A stretch of 64,000 bases of DNA from Pterobdella sp. o SKG-2022 (taxonomy: Eukaryota > Annelida > Clitellata > Hirudinida > Piscicolidae), in contig OZ038322.1 in NCBI GenBank assembly GCA_964035795.1, positions 21,244,674-21,308,673 of the forward strand. Direction: 5' to 3'. Position 1 is the first letter of the stretch. Every line of letters starts with the position of its first letter. A program made the translations under genes and the position numbers. This document shows positions 12,164-24,024 of the stretch, piece after piece. The notes beneath the pieces were generated by a model that ran no database searches, was not told the origin of the DNA, and worked only from the letters and a program-made list of their open reading frames with translations.

Positions 12164-13246
12164 GTGTGTGAGAGAAGTTTGAACCTCAGTGTCGTTGACA
12201 AGGAAATCAGAGAAACAGTTGGGGATGAGGTACGAGAGGCGATTGATTATACAAGTGTATATTATTAAAGATTTTTATTGATTTATACATATTATTTTTA
12301 TTATTATTATTGATTTTTCTGGGTATTACGTTATGTTGCATCAAGCTTAACAAGTGTAGTTACAGGTTTTTATTCTGTTTTAACCTAAATAATTGTAAAC
12401 TTTAGTGGCAGTGATAGACAAACTGATATTCTGGTGTTGGTGTCATTCTGATTGGCAAATGATACTAATTGTCAACGGTGCAGTAAATTACTCAAACGTG
12501 AGCTTGAATTCTAACAATTCTCAAGCTGAATCTGGGTCAAGCATTCCAGTTCTATATAAGAACATATTGTCATTAGTTACTTATCAAACTACAATAGAAA
12601 TACTTTTTGCTGACTTAAAATAGCCGGAAATCAATATAATAGAAACAAACACTAAGGTTTATTGAAAAACTTAATACACGAAGCTTTTCGTAAAAGTATC
12701 TTACATTATCTACTTTTTACTTGAGCAATTAAAAATTGCTGGCTCCTTTCGGCTCAGTTACTGGAACATGTATAGCAGTTTTATCCGAAATAGTTAACAA
12801 AAAATGGCAAAAATTTCTTTCAAATATAAGTGTAAACAATAAATTCAGATTAAAAAATACTATAGAATAGTTTTTAAAACGATTTAAAAATAGGCTTCTA
12901 AATTCTTTTTAAATGTTCCCACCATTGTTACCAGCCATTAGTTGAAGTGTTATAGATAGGAAACAGGTTTTTTTGAAAAAAATATAACCTCAATAATATC
13001 AAGCCTCAAGTGAAAACAATGTCAATAATATGAGAATAACGGCAGTATCTTGAAATAATAAAAATAATAATAAGCAGATAAAGTAATATTGAATTAAAAT
13101 AATAACAAAAAAACAGTAATTATATTGGAACAATAACAATAATAATGAAATATTCAGGTGGTGAGCCAGAAGTGGGAGCTCTCATTGCAGGTCAAAGTGA
13201 ATTTCCACTCTCTCGAAGATAAGTTTGTGCTGTCACGTGACTTCAT
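12164..13246 (+). CDS. Two phase-matched exons of an unrecognised gene
   Basis: Exon 12164-12229 (acceptor gcaag, donor gag|gtacga) encodes CERSLNLSVVDKEIRETVGD. Exon 13158-13246 (acceptor tattcag, donor at|gtaagt) encodes QKWELSLQVKVNFHSLEDKF and VLSRDF. Both are in phase 0 where they meet, have much higher GC than their surroundings and read like conserved globular protein. A possible terminal exon at 14186-14234 (phase match, PKHPLIRAQPAPSCL then TAG) would end the gene. Family unknown; start not found. Confidence 0.42.
12671..12715 (+). repeat. Dispersed CGAAGCTTTTCG repeat, copy 1
   Basis: Contains acgaagcttttcgtaaaagt followed by cttacattatctac. It matches copies at 15665-15725 and 22822-22870 in order and spacing, so it is one dispersed element rather than chance. 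Confidence 0.5.
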
Positions 13247-14544
13247 GTAAGTTTATCATTATAGTTATTATTGCTAATTGTTATGGCTTCATATTATATA
13301 TTTTTGGTAACCTTCTATTTGCCTTTTATGATTGTTTGTAGAAAAAAGATGGGGTGAAGTTGGCAGACACGAGTCTTTTTTTGAGATCGTAATCAAAGTT
13401 TTAATCTACACTCTAGTTGTAAATTGTGGGACATCAAACAATTTTTCTGCTTTTTTATTATGTTCTCTTTTGGTTAAGTTGATTTTCAAAAAGCATCTTT
13501 TGGGGAATTTGATGCAGCTAAAGCAGTTTTTGTGAAACTTGAAATAATGTTGCACGTGGCTGAAGCTATGCGATATTTTAAAAAGCCAGAGTTCAATATT
13601 TTTCTTTAAAAAAGCAAGGTCTTAAAAGAACACCACGCCTTCTATGCGTATGACGTGCCCTGCCTACTCCAGTTATCCTTTCGTGACCACGGCTCATTTA
13701 GAAGTTAATCCCGTCAAAAACTGTAGTAGAGGAGTTTTCTTGTCAAGTTCAGCAGCAAATAAATGCAACAATATTTATATATTTCAAACCATCTCATTTT
13801 TCTGTATTATTTGGTGTTTAATTAAATCATATTAGTTACAATGACATTCTTCATGCATCGGAGTCTAATTAGTGGCTTGTGAAAGTTGATTCGATAAAGG
13901 ATACTGCTTGATAAGTTTGATTAAGGATATAACTGCACTTTTTTTGTTTATTGTGAATATTATACTAAAAACTTGAAGTATTGTGATATAGTTTTATTCC
14001 TAAAATTATTTTTCTAATATTTTTTTATTTCTATTATTTTTACATTGTTTTAATTTAATTAAAACCAAGCTTTAAACTGCAAAACGGTCTAATGTATGAT
14101 GTCATTTATCTAAGCAATTTGTCCCGCCCAGGTCTGATTTATTACATTTTCAAAGAAATTTCACTGTAAGCTCAAATGATAACAGTCCCAAACATCCCTT
14201 GATCCGAGCTCAGCCAGCCCCATCGTGTCTATAGTTTAAGACTATAATTAAATTAAAATAGCCGTAAACCCTATTAACTTTTGATAGCAGTAGATTTATA
14301 GACTTAATACTTCAGAAATACACGTCACAGTTGTCAAATCTGCTACAATGGCTTTCACGTATAGTTCAAAATTGTGGCTGTCAAAGCGCAAAAATAAGCA
14401 TCAATCTTTGCGGCCTTTACGTCACTCAAAATGGTTTTGTATTTTTATTAATTTGACAGCATTAAATTTATATTTTGTCATAATTAAAATTTATACTGAT
14501 ATAATCACTAATAATGAAAATAAAACGTTTAATTTTGAAAGATC
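13247..14544. other. Stretch before the assembly gap, one possible exon only
   Basis: Apart from the tentative terminal exon at 14186-14234, this segment holds only short open frames (13332-13535, 13644-13835) without recognisable motifs. The 13630-13720 part is GC-richer and may hide an exon, but no frame has both splice borders. Confidence 0.35.
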
Positions 14545-14744
14545 NNNNNNNNNNNNNNNNNNNNNNNNNNNNNNNNNNNNNNNNNNNNNNNNNNNNNNNN
14601 NNNNNNNNNNNNNNNNNNNNNNNNNNNNNNNNNNNNNNNNNNNNNNNNNNNNNNNNNNNNNNNNNNNNNNNNNNNNNNNNNNNNNNNNNNNNNNNNNNNN
14701 NNNNNNNNNNNNNNNNNNNNNNNNNNNNNNNNNNNNNNNNNNNN
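14545..14744. other. Assembly gap of 200 N
   Basis: Exactly 200 consecutive N, a typical scaffold gap of arbitrary size. Open frames that cross it are meaningless. Confidence 0.99.
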
Positions 14745-17700
14745 ATATTCAAACTTGATAAATTCATTATTTATTATATTTATCATCGTGGAAAGCTCAA
14801 AAATAGAACTATTTGTTAATAGAAAGGAACATATAGAAATCAAATGTGTATTGAAATATAGAAAAGAAAAATGTATTTATATACCCTTGTATTTTCTTCA
14901 CAACAATTCGTAACGAATAACTTTATGTTATTTTTTTCCATATTTCCATCAACCTAATGCACGAAAGATATATACGATGTTTCTGAGAAATTATTTAAAC
15001 GCACTTGAAGTTCGACGTTTTTCAACCAGATTTCCTTTGAATTATTCTTTGCTATGGCGACAACAATCGTAGCCTCATGACGTCAAAGATGACGCAAGAA
15101 ACATATATTTCAAATCTTTGTATTACAAGCAAAAAGATAAAAAATGCAATAAATAAAAGAGAAATACATGCGAAATGTGTCTATTAACTAGAAAAGTGAC
15201 TCGGTTATAAATCCTGAATTGACTTTCCTCGTAATAGTAGAAAAGGCTCAACTTACCAACTATGGCGGGTTTTTTCAAAATGCATCATGTCTGAAGGGTC
15301 TTTATGCAGAAAGCCTATGTATATACTTGAAAATAAAGTATAAATAAAGATAGCTTTAATTCATAAAATGTACCCTCACATGCATTTCATATTGTTATTG
15401 TTATCAAAGTGTCTTTTTTAAACTAATTCATTGATTTTTCGTTATTCATAACAAGTGTTCTTGCTCTAAAAAAATTAAAAGCCCACCTCGAGTCAAGTAA
15501 TGGTTATTTTGTTTATCATGACATGCATTATATGAATACCACTTGCGCAAGCATATGAATTTAAAGTATAACAAATTGACAATTTTTTTCTTGTAACGTT
15601 AATATCATTAACCATTACCTTCAATTAGTATTATACTTTAGCGATTTAAATCAAAAACTTATCCACTAAATAATACGAAGCTTTTCGTAAGTTGAACTTA
15701 CATTATCAAGTATAAAAACTCAGTCTTATTAGATTTTTTTGAATTAATATTTTTATCCTATTATTATCCCGTGGGAGTGTCAGTGCTTCTGTTTTCATGA
15801 GTTGTTATTGGCTGTAAAAGATGTAATTTATTTTATATGCATTATCTAATACATTTTTACTTCTTTAACGATTTTTCCTTCTTTATAGGTTTGTTTTTCT
15901 TAACGGTTGTTTTTTAATGTTTCATTCTTTTTAAAAATAATATTTTTTTAAATATTAAATTAAAATAATGTTTATAAATTATTTTTTTAAATATGAAAAT
16001 AATTTAGTTATAAATCCTATAAGAAAAAAACAGGTCTTTAAAATGTACGATTGTAATGTGCTTTGTAGTAAACTACAATGCACTGAAACTGGCTTCAAGT
16101 TATACGCCCGTTCATTCAAACTTTAAGACATTATCCGAAACAGAATAATTGCAGTGTTTAAAATGAAGTTCTGAATAAATCCTAAAAATTATCTTAACGG
16201 TTATTATAAAATTCTCATTTGAAGATATTTGATGACATGAAAGAAGATAATCAAAACACCACAAATTATAGACAAGCAACTTTTGGCGTTAATTTACTAT
16301 AAGCATATGTTTCGTTTCACTTTGATTTTATTAACTGAGTTTTACAGTATTTTGTCTGTTAGAAGTTCAGTTTAGTTAAGATTATTGCATATAAAACAGT
16401 AATAAAGTTTATCTGACAAACCTTATTGACTTGAGTTACCTCTTTTTGGTTAAAGTTTATTCAGCATATATACATGTCAAATACATTTTTTGATTTTGCA
16501 TTATAATATACCTTTTACAGTTTGATAATTTGTATGTTTATTCATCTTAGTTAAGACCACAAACTTGACTGGCAAGTTGGTGAAGTTTCAAATGCACAAA
16601 CCACATTTAAAATTGTTTATTCAAAAAAAAATGTTAAAAATATATTCGGTAAATGTTTTTTCAATAAAATCTTTAAACAAAATATATCAACAATTGGAGA
16701 CAGTAGTTGAAATATGAATGCAAATATTATTCATAGTCGAAATGAGCTTATTTAAAAATCAAAAATTCAAACGATGTATGGTCAAATAGACTAGATGAAG
16801 CTTCATAGTGTTTGCTTCTCGCTAACTTTTTTCACTTATCAAACACCTTGTAATCATTATGATAATTTTAACTATGGTCTGTATTAGGATCATTACTGTT
16901 TACAGGTAGTGTACGATCTTCATTGGTTAATGTAAGCGTGTCAGCGTAAGTTTAGATATAATTAGACCTGCATGAATCATATATAAAAATCAAATGAAAG
17001 CACAAAAGTCAATAAAAAATACATAAGAATAAAAGTAAACAAAAATATTATTGCCTTAAACACAAACAATACACCCTTTTTTAAATTACATTTTCGTTGT
17101 ATTTTGTAATTAATGAATGCCTCTTCGATCAGGAATCAGCATGCAGTTAAACTAATATTAACGTGCAACTACATATAACGGAATATTATGTTAAGTAACC
17201 ATTAATAAAATGATGTGATTTTAAATACATATCATTAGCAAATTGGTTAGTTATCAGTGAAAAATAATTAGTTTTATTTTTGAGTAGTATCATTTGAAAT
17301 GATTTAATTAATATGATAAACCCTTCAACATACATTGCTGCCGAATTTTGGAATAATAAGGTCAACCAATCTCAGTTTTGCTTAGCCAATCATAGTTCAA
17401 GTGTTCCTTATATAATAAAAAAAAATCATTTTTAAGTGGCTTGATGTCATAATGAATGAATAAAAATGAAAAAATAACTAATAATAATGATACTGAAAGC
17501 TATGATAGAAATGAATGGAACGATAACATTAAGTGACTAACTTTTAAAATACATAATTAACATGAGACCTTTTCAAAAACTGAGACTGTCTATGGATTGA
17601 ATGATTGTATAGGATATATATGAAAACAAAATAAATAAAAACAAAAAATAATATATGATTTGGATTATTAAATAAAAAATACATAATGATAGGATAATTT

Positions 17701-20624
17701 GCGAGTTGATAAAACTAATACTCGGTGCATCAAGGTTGAAAACATGGTTAATCCAAAGAAACGACAAGAAAGCATGAAAGAATAACATATAACGAATCAA
17801 TAAAGTATAATACTACTGACAAAATAATAATAAAAATATAACTTGAGAAAACCACTTAATAAGGTAAGGTATTTTGATTGAAACGTAGCGACACAACGAG
17901 CCATTTTGAAGCGAGGAATAATATTCAACAAGAAGTTACTAATGATGCACTTCACGTGACTTGAATATAATTTAAGCTAAATTTATGGTGAAATTTGCAT
18001 CAATGGTTTAATAATTTAAAGATCTTAAACAGAAAATTCTGTTATATACTTAATAAAACCAGTTCCCCTTAAAGTAAATATACTGAGCAAACCTACACAA
18101 TGGTAAATAAAGTTATATTTATAGTTTTTGAAGGTAAAGTAAGATCAGTAAACAATTATAATTGTGAATTATCATCAAGTGAAATAAATAAAATAAATAA
18201 GGATAATAAATTGGATTATTTTAATAGTAGCAACACTGAAGCTCAATGAAGCCGGTACGATACCTTCTGGAGTTCCCATTATCAAGTACTTGAAAATATG
18301 GGTTAGTCTTGCTCCGCACAGTTTTTATAAGCTTCAGTACTGCTATTTATACATTTTTGGGCTAATCAAAGTTAAAAAGAACACAAAAAGAATAGATTTT
18401 TTAAAATAATAGTAGCATCGAAAATTTGAAAATTATATCATATTAAAATATTACAAAGCAAATTCAATAGAGCTTAGTGGTCACTGCTACCGAAAAAAGC
18501 AAATAACACACTAATCAATAGCCTCTGCATGTTATCGTTCGAGGTTTTGAAAGGTAGTTTAATGAGCAATCTAATGGATTTTCACTTAATAAAACGTTTA
18601 AATAAAATTTAGAAAAAATAAAATAATGGTTAAGATGAGTTGGCTGGCACGATGAAAAAACCCTCAAAATAAGAATAAATATAAATATTATGATAAATAT
18701 AATATCAGAGAGCTTACGCTCAAGGTTAGATAGTGAGAAAATAAACGGTTTGAAATGATATTGATGGTATTAATAACAAGATTAATAAAAGGAATAATAA
18801 AAATAGTGGAGAAAAAATCAAAAATATTAAGATTCTGAATAAAACTAATAAGAAGGCTTAGAATTATGTTAATTGAAATGTAGATAAAAAAATAAATGGT
18901 TAATTTTGATTAATTTGCAGTCGAAAAACTAAAATAAATAAAATTCATTAGAAAATTTTATGAAAAAAAGAATAAATAAATAATTTTCAAAATATAATAT
19001 GTACGTGATTTAATGAAGCGCTAGAAGGTTGATTTAATAATGGTATTGATTTAACGTTGAGTAAGTGTCTGATTATATGAGTTTTGGCTAAAAAAAAATG
19101 CAGTTATTATGTCTTTTGGGCTAAATAAGCCATAAAATAAAATAATAAAATTTTTTTAGATGATTAAAAGTATTTGAAAAAATAAAAATTTTTGGAGAGT
19201 TAAATACATAATAATTTTTTTAAATATTGAAATTACCAAAATGTATATTAAAAAAATTAATGACTTGTATTGAATTGTAAACCTGGTTACGTACATCACA
19301 AAAATAATGAAATCGATCGACTTATTGAAGTTGCTTCTTAAAACAATTTCGTATATAAATTTTGAAAATTTTTGACATCAAAAGAAAACGTGTAAAAACA
19401 TTAAATACGCAAATTTAAAATAATTCATGCTAATATTTCATTTTTTAAAACGTTCACTTAATTTTATAAACTGAAATTTTAAATTTATGACACTTGAAAA
19501 CTCAACTAAATAATAATTTTTAAATAGCTGACATTTAATATTGTCATGAGTTAAATTTTCAAGCGTCTATGACATAGAAAACAAAAAAATTTCAAGTAAA
19601 CTTAAACAAGTCATGAAAGAATTGAAAATATTTCAAAAAAAAAATTAAATCAAAAAATTAGCACATGTTTTTCTTCTGTTCAAATAATCAAGTCATGTTT
19701 GACATGGCGGCATGGTCAATGAAATTATCAAGTCAACCATTAACAATACGCCAATGTTAAAATGCTTTCCATTAATCATTCAAACGATCGTGAAACTTAA
19801 AATAAAGTCACATGTCAGTAGTTTAAAAGTGGGCAAGCGAAATACGATCCATCACAAAATAGCACATTTTTACACCCGCTAATAACATTTCAAAAATGCA
19901 ACTTTATACAGGACTGAGCAAAAAAATACTTGCATTAAAACGAAAAATTTCAAAACACGATATTTTACTTATTGAAGCTTTCAATAGTAAAACCTAATAA
20001 TGTTTCATCAAGCTAATCACAAGTTGATAATATATTGAACCTCTAAACCATATTACAATTAAAATTATTTTTGCTTACACATCAATTGATATATTGTGTA
20101 TTTTTAAAATGTATCAGAAACATAATTAAACAATTGGATGTGAAGAAAAGTTTGTGATAAACAATTAATGGACTTTTAAAGCATAAAATTGTACTTTTTC
20201 ACAGTCATGTTGCTTCAAATGAGTCACAATTTTCAAGTCTCCAATTAGTTATTTTAAAAGAATATTCAAAGTTCCCAAAAGCAACAAAGTTCAGTATAAT
20301 TCCCAAAGTTCACTCAACTCAATAACCAGCCTGAAAGTTCAGTCAAACATGAACTAGATAATTTCAGTACTTGAACCTTCATCTTTACCAAGACCCACTT
20401 TGTGACAAACCAACATATGCACAAACATGTTATATATGTAAAGTAACCATCAAATTAAAATTAAGTAAGAAAATATAATTCAAAGTTTAAAACTTTTTTA
20501 AATTATTTACTCAAACTTCTAAATAGTTTTCAATATAAATATCACTTTTTGAATATTCCATTGAATTTATATCACAATAAAATATATTAGAATTAATCAG
20601 TATATACATGAACACACTAAACTA
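14745..20624. other. Gene-poor AT-rich intergenic region
   Basis: About 5.9 kb of AT-rich DNA with poly(A)/poly(T) runs and short open frames only. I find no exon with codon-like composition, no RT or tRNA signature and no long tandem repeat, apart from the dispersed repeat copy at 15665-15725. Confidence 0.5.
15665..15725 (+). repeat. Dispersed CGAAGCTTTTCG repeat, copy 2, with palindrome
   Basis: Reads ctaaataatacgaagctttt, then cgtaagttgaacttacatta, then tcaagtataaaaactcag. It contains the inverted repeat GTAAGTT-G-AACTTAC at 15687-15701 (seven-base arms, one-base centre). It is the fullest of the three copies. Confidence 0.55.
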
Positions 20625-21908
20625 CTATCTACACTCTTGATAAACCTCACAATATGGACATAAAGATGGGGAGAAAAAAGTGTTGCTGATGTTGATGTTG
20701 ATGCTATTGAAATTGTTGTTTTTGTAGTCGTAACTGTAGACAGTGTAGTACTGATGGGTTTGTTCAGCCCCAGGAAATGAATAGCTGAAAGGTCCATAAA
20801 AGACTTGGTCAACTATTAATTTGTTCTTTTTTTGGTCAAAAATTACTAATGGTTGAGACTGTTTGCGAGAAAGTTGGTATTTTTGTTCCAATAAAACATT
20901 TTGAGCCATAGTGTCAATTAGTTCTAAAGTTTGCCTGCGCTCATGACCCATTAAACAAATCGTGCTTTCATTCACCACATTGTAGAGAATTCTTAAATAA
21001 TGATACCGAAGTTCCTCATCATCAAGAAAATGATCAGCTAAATAATTGTCCAACTTTATTTTTTGATCGTTGATATTAGAAAAATCAATAAAAAAACGAG
21101 AACACATATACTTTTGGAGTTGTAAAATGTCTGTATCACTTGCAGGGTGATAGCCTCTCACCAATAACTTGCAATACTTCAACAAACCTCCTCCTCTGAT
21201 TTCTTCAGGGTTTCTTGTAGCTATTGTTTTTTCATTTAAATGACGAAGAGCCAAATCAAAATTAGCATAAACTGATTCAGCATTTATTGTGGGATAAAAA
21301 TGTTCAGTTATAGTATCATTTGAAACTTCATAAAACAAAAGAAGGCTATCCAAAATAATTTGGAAAGAATCAACACTGAATTCAAATTGTCTTCTCATTG
21401 AGTCAGCAAATTTTAACTCAATATTTTTTGAGCGGGCATTTGATAATGATATGAGACTCCATTTATCAGTGTCATTGAAAATTTTTACCATTTTATGAAC
21501 ATAAGCTTCATTTAAATTAGGCAGTGACATGCGGTCTTTTATAATACTCTTTGGAAAAAAGTCAAGTAATGAAGAAAGCACTAGGTCTTTTATTTTTTGA
21601 AGATCAGATTGATCCTTGAGTTGAACGCTGAAAATAAGATCATAGTCGTTGAAGGATTGTACAGTGTCTAAACCAAGCACGTAGCTAGCGACTCCGCCAT
21701 TTACTCGAATATCTCTTACACGAACTCCACCACTTTTTAATTTGTTTCTGACAACTTGAATGAAATCTTTAAGGCGGATGTTGAGCGTTGGAAAATATCC
21801 TCGACCATGAATTGGTACAGTTGAATTCATTACGGAATTTAAACGATCCACTTGCTCGTAATATAACACCTGGAATCGATCTTCGGACATTTCTTCTTTT
21901 TCAGGCAT
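20625..21908 (-). CDS. TENT5: TENT5/FAM46 terminal nucleotidyltransferase (poly(A) polymerase)
   Basis: Intact single-exon gene of 427 residues. TENT5 proteins are non-canonical poly(A) polymerases that lengthen tails of selected cytoplasmic and ER-bound mRNAs. Visible motifs in order: VPIHGRGYFPTLNIRLKDF (about residue 31, family VPIHGRG.FPTL); the nucleotidyltransferase signature VNGGVASYVL with the two catalytic aspartates in NDYDLIF (near residue 88); the third acidic position in NIELKFAD; the hallmark RRQFEFSVDSFQIILDSLL; TRNPEEIRGGGLLKYC; RYMCSRFF-type YMCSRFFIDF; and VNESTICLMGHERRQTLELI. Length is close to vertebrate paralogues (about 390-440). The C-terminus after about residue 370 is Asn/Ser-rich and unlike vertebrates. 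The ATG at 21906-21908 puts the conserved core at the expected distance. Which TENT5 paralogue cannot be decided; invertebrates usually have one. Confidence 0.95.
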   Translation of the reverse strand: MPEKEEMSEDRFQVLYYEQVDRLNSVMNSTVPIHGRGYFPTLNIRLKDFIQVVRNKLKSGGVRVRDIRVNGGVASYVLGLDTVQSFNDYDLIFSVQLKDQSDLQKIKDLVLSSLLDFFPKSIIKDRMSLPNLNEAYVHKMVKIFNDTDKWSLISLSNARSKNIELKFADSMRRQFEFSVDSFQIILDSLLLFYEVSNDTITEHFYPTINAESVYANFDLALRHLNEKTIATRNPEEIRGGGLLKYCKLLVRGYHPASDTDILQLQKYMCSRFFIDFSNINDQKIKLDNYLADHFLDDEELRYHYLRILYNVVNESTICLMGHERRQTLELIDTMAQNVLLEQKYQLSRKQSQPLVIFDQKKNKLIVDQVFYGPFSYSFPGAEQTHQYYTVYSYDYKNNNFNSININISNTFFSPSLCPYCEVYQECR

Positions 21909-24024
21909 TTATTTCAAAATAACTTTTCAGACAACTTAAATTGAAATTTAAATATTAAATAAAATTAACTTTGATTTTCAAAACCTTTTTTTCGTTGTAT
22001 TTTGGCTATTCCCAACTCAACAGCTGTTTACAAAATATATGTGCTTGGAGTTATATTAGTTGACAATACGCTATTGCCTTAACACCCACACTAAAATTTT
22101 GTATTTTGTTTTAGTTTTTTAATAAACTTTTTTTTTTATTCGACAGACTTTATAAAAATTAAGGTCACTAAAATTGTTGTTTATCAACTTATTTATATAT
22201 CTACTTACCCTTACTTATCGATTTTCTCTAATTAAACGTACTTGATAATGTTACTTTGTTAACAAAAAGCTTTGTACTTAATAAAATTACCTTTAGTGTT
22301 CAAATAATTTTCAGTATCTAATTTAAAGATTTCGTAAACGTAAAAATTTCAGTTTTGACAAAAAATCAAATTTTTAATGTATAGTTCAAATCTTTACACA
22401 AACTTTTTCAAATTTTCAAAAAACTTAAACTTAATTATCAGCAGTAACTTTCCACCAAAACTTTGAGCAATCGTGAAAGAAAATAATATAGTTTTTCTAC
22501 AAACAACATGGTTATTTTATCCGTTCACTTATTTCTTGAAATAGGCCTTGTTTGAATTGTATTATCTTTTATTAGCGCGTCATATGCATACATATATATA
22601 TTTATAGGCAATATGTATATTTTAAAAATTTGTATATTGCCTAAAATTTTTAAGATATATACAAATTTATACGAAACATTGCAAAGATTTAAAGAAATAT
22701 AAGAAAAACCTATGATGAACATTATTATATTTTAAACTTAAATCATGAAATAAATAAAAATGATATGTTAATTTGAAAAATATAATTTAACAATGACAAT
22801 TTAAATCAAACACTTTTATAAACTAAATAATACGAAGCCTACATTATTAAATATAAAAACCTCAGATTTCAAAACAAATTGACTAAAATTTTGATTTTTT
22901 AAAAAACATCTAGTTATAAAAATATATCAGATAATGATAGAATTAAGCGCAGATAGTGATAAAATTTAACCTTTTCGAGCTAATGCGAATTTATCATAAA
23001 AGGATCAAAAATCTTCGTGAATTAAAAACTTTTAAGTCATTTCAATAAAATTATATCAAATTGTTTATAGGCTAATAATTCAATCTATATATCAGCTAAA
23101 ACACCAGTAACAGAAAGCTTCGTACATTTTGAAAATTCTCATTATTGTTTGAATTATTACTATTTGATTTAAAGACTTCAACTAATTTAAAATGCATAAA
23201 CATTTGAAAAATAAAAAATAAATCTATTTTTTAATTGAAACAGACAATGTATATTGTCTAAAATTTGACACTTCAAATTAAGGAAATTCGTATATTACCT
23301 AACTATTAACATTGTATGCAACACATATACAACCTTAAGTTTAGTAAATATTTCTTCATAACCTATAACCTTTGACGAACATATTCAAAAGATAACCACC
23401 GAGAAGATTATATATAAATTTATTGCAAATTCATTAAAAGAATGATAATTATAAAACCAATAAAATCTTCAAATATTAAAAAAAACTTATAAAAAAACCA
23501 ATGTAGTAACTTAGTAAGATATATATAAATAACAATTCTCAATGGCTATATAACCTGGACGCGAGATATTTTTAAGAATTTGACCGAAATTATTCATGCC
23601 TGAAGTGCTGGATTCAAGAGAACATAATAGCTTGCATTAATGTTTATCTTGATATTAAAATTTTAAAACCTTTAAGCAAATATTAATTAAGATTCCAATT
23701 ATAAAATAACTTCAGATTGTTTTGAAAAGTATCAAACTTAAATTTATTTTTTTGGATATTTTTTTAATTAAAAAAATCAAATACAGGACGACAACGATGA
23801 TTATTTGAACTTAAAAAACAAATTAATTTTCATTAAACATATTTTGATTTATTGAATAAAACGATAAATCAAGATGGCATTATATTCAAAAAACGTTCCA
23901 AACTCAACGATCTCAAATTTATTATACAAATGTCATTAATAAAAGAAAGCAATTGCGGAAAGTTTAACCGAGCTTATAACAAAATATAATATAATAAAAT
24001 TCTATTAAATAGTTTTATTGATTT
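21909..24024. other. Intergenic region between TENT5 and DNTTIP1
   Basis: AT-rich DNA with the third dispersed repeat copy (22822-22870) and no supported gene. The first few hundred bases should hold the TENT5 promoter (minus strand), but I see no clear core element near the start codon. Confidence 0.45.
22822..22870 (+). repeat. Dispersed CGAAGC repeat, copy 3 (internally deleted)
   Basis: Reads aactaaataatacgaagcct, then acattattaaatataaaaac. Compared with copy 2, the central cttttcgtaagttgaa part is missing, i.e. most of the palindrome. Confidence 0.5.

Noticed and set aside
14348..14843. Four open frames on both strands across 14545-14744
   Set aside because: They consist mainly of N and are assembly-gap artefacts.
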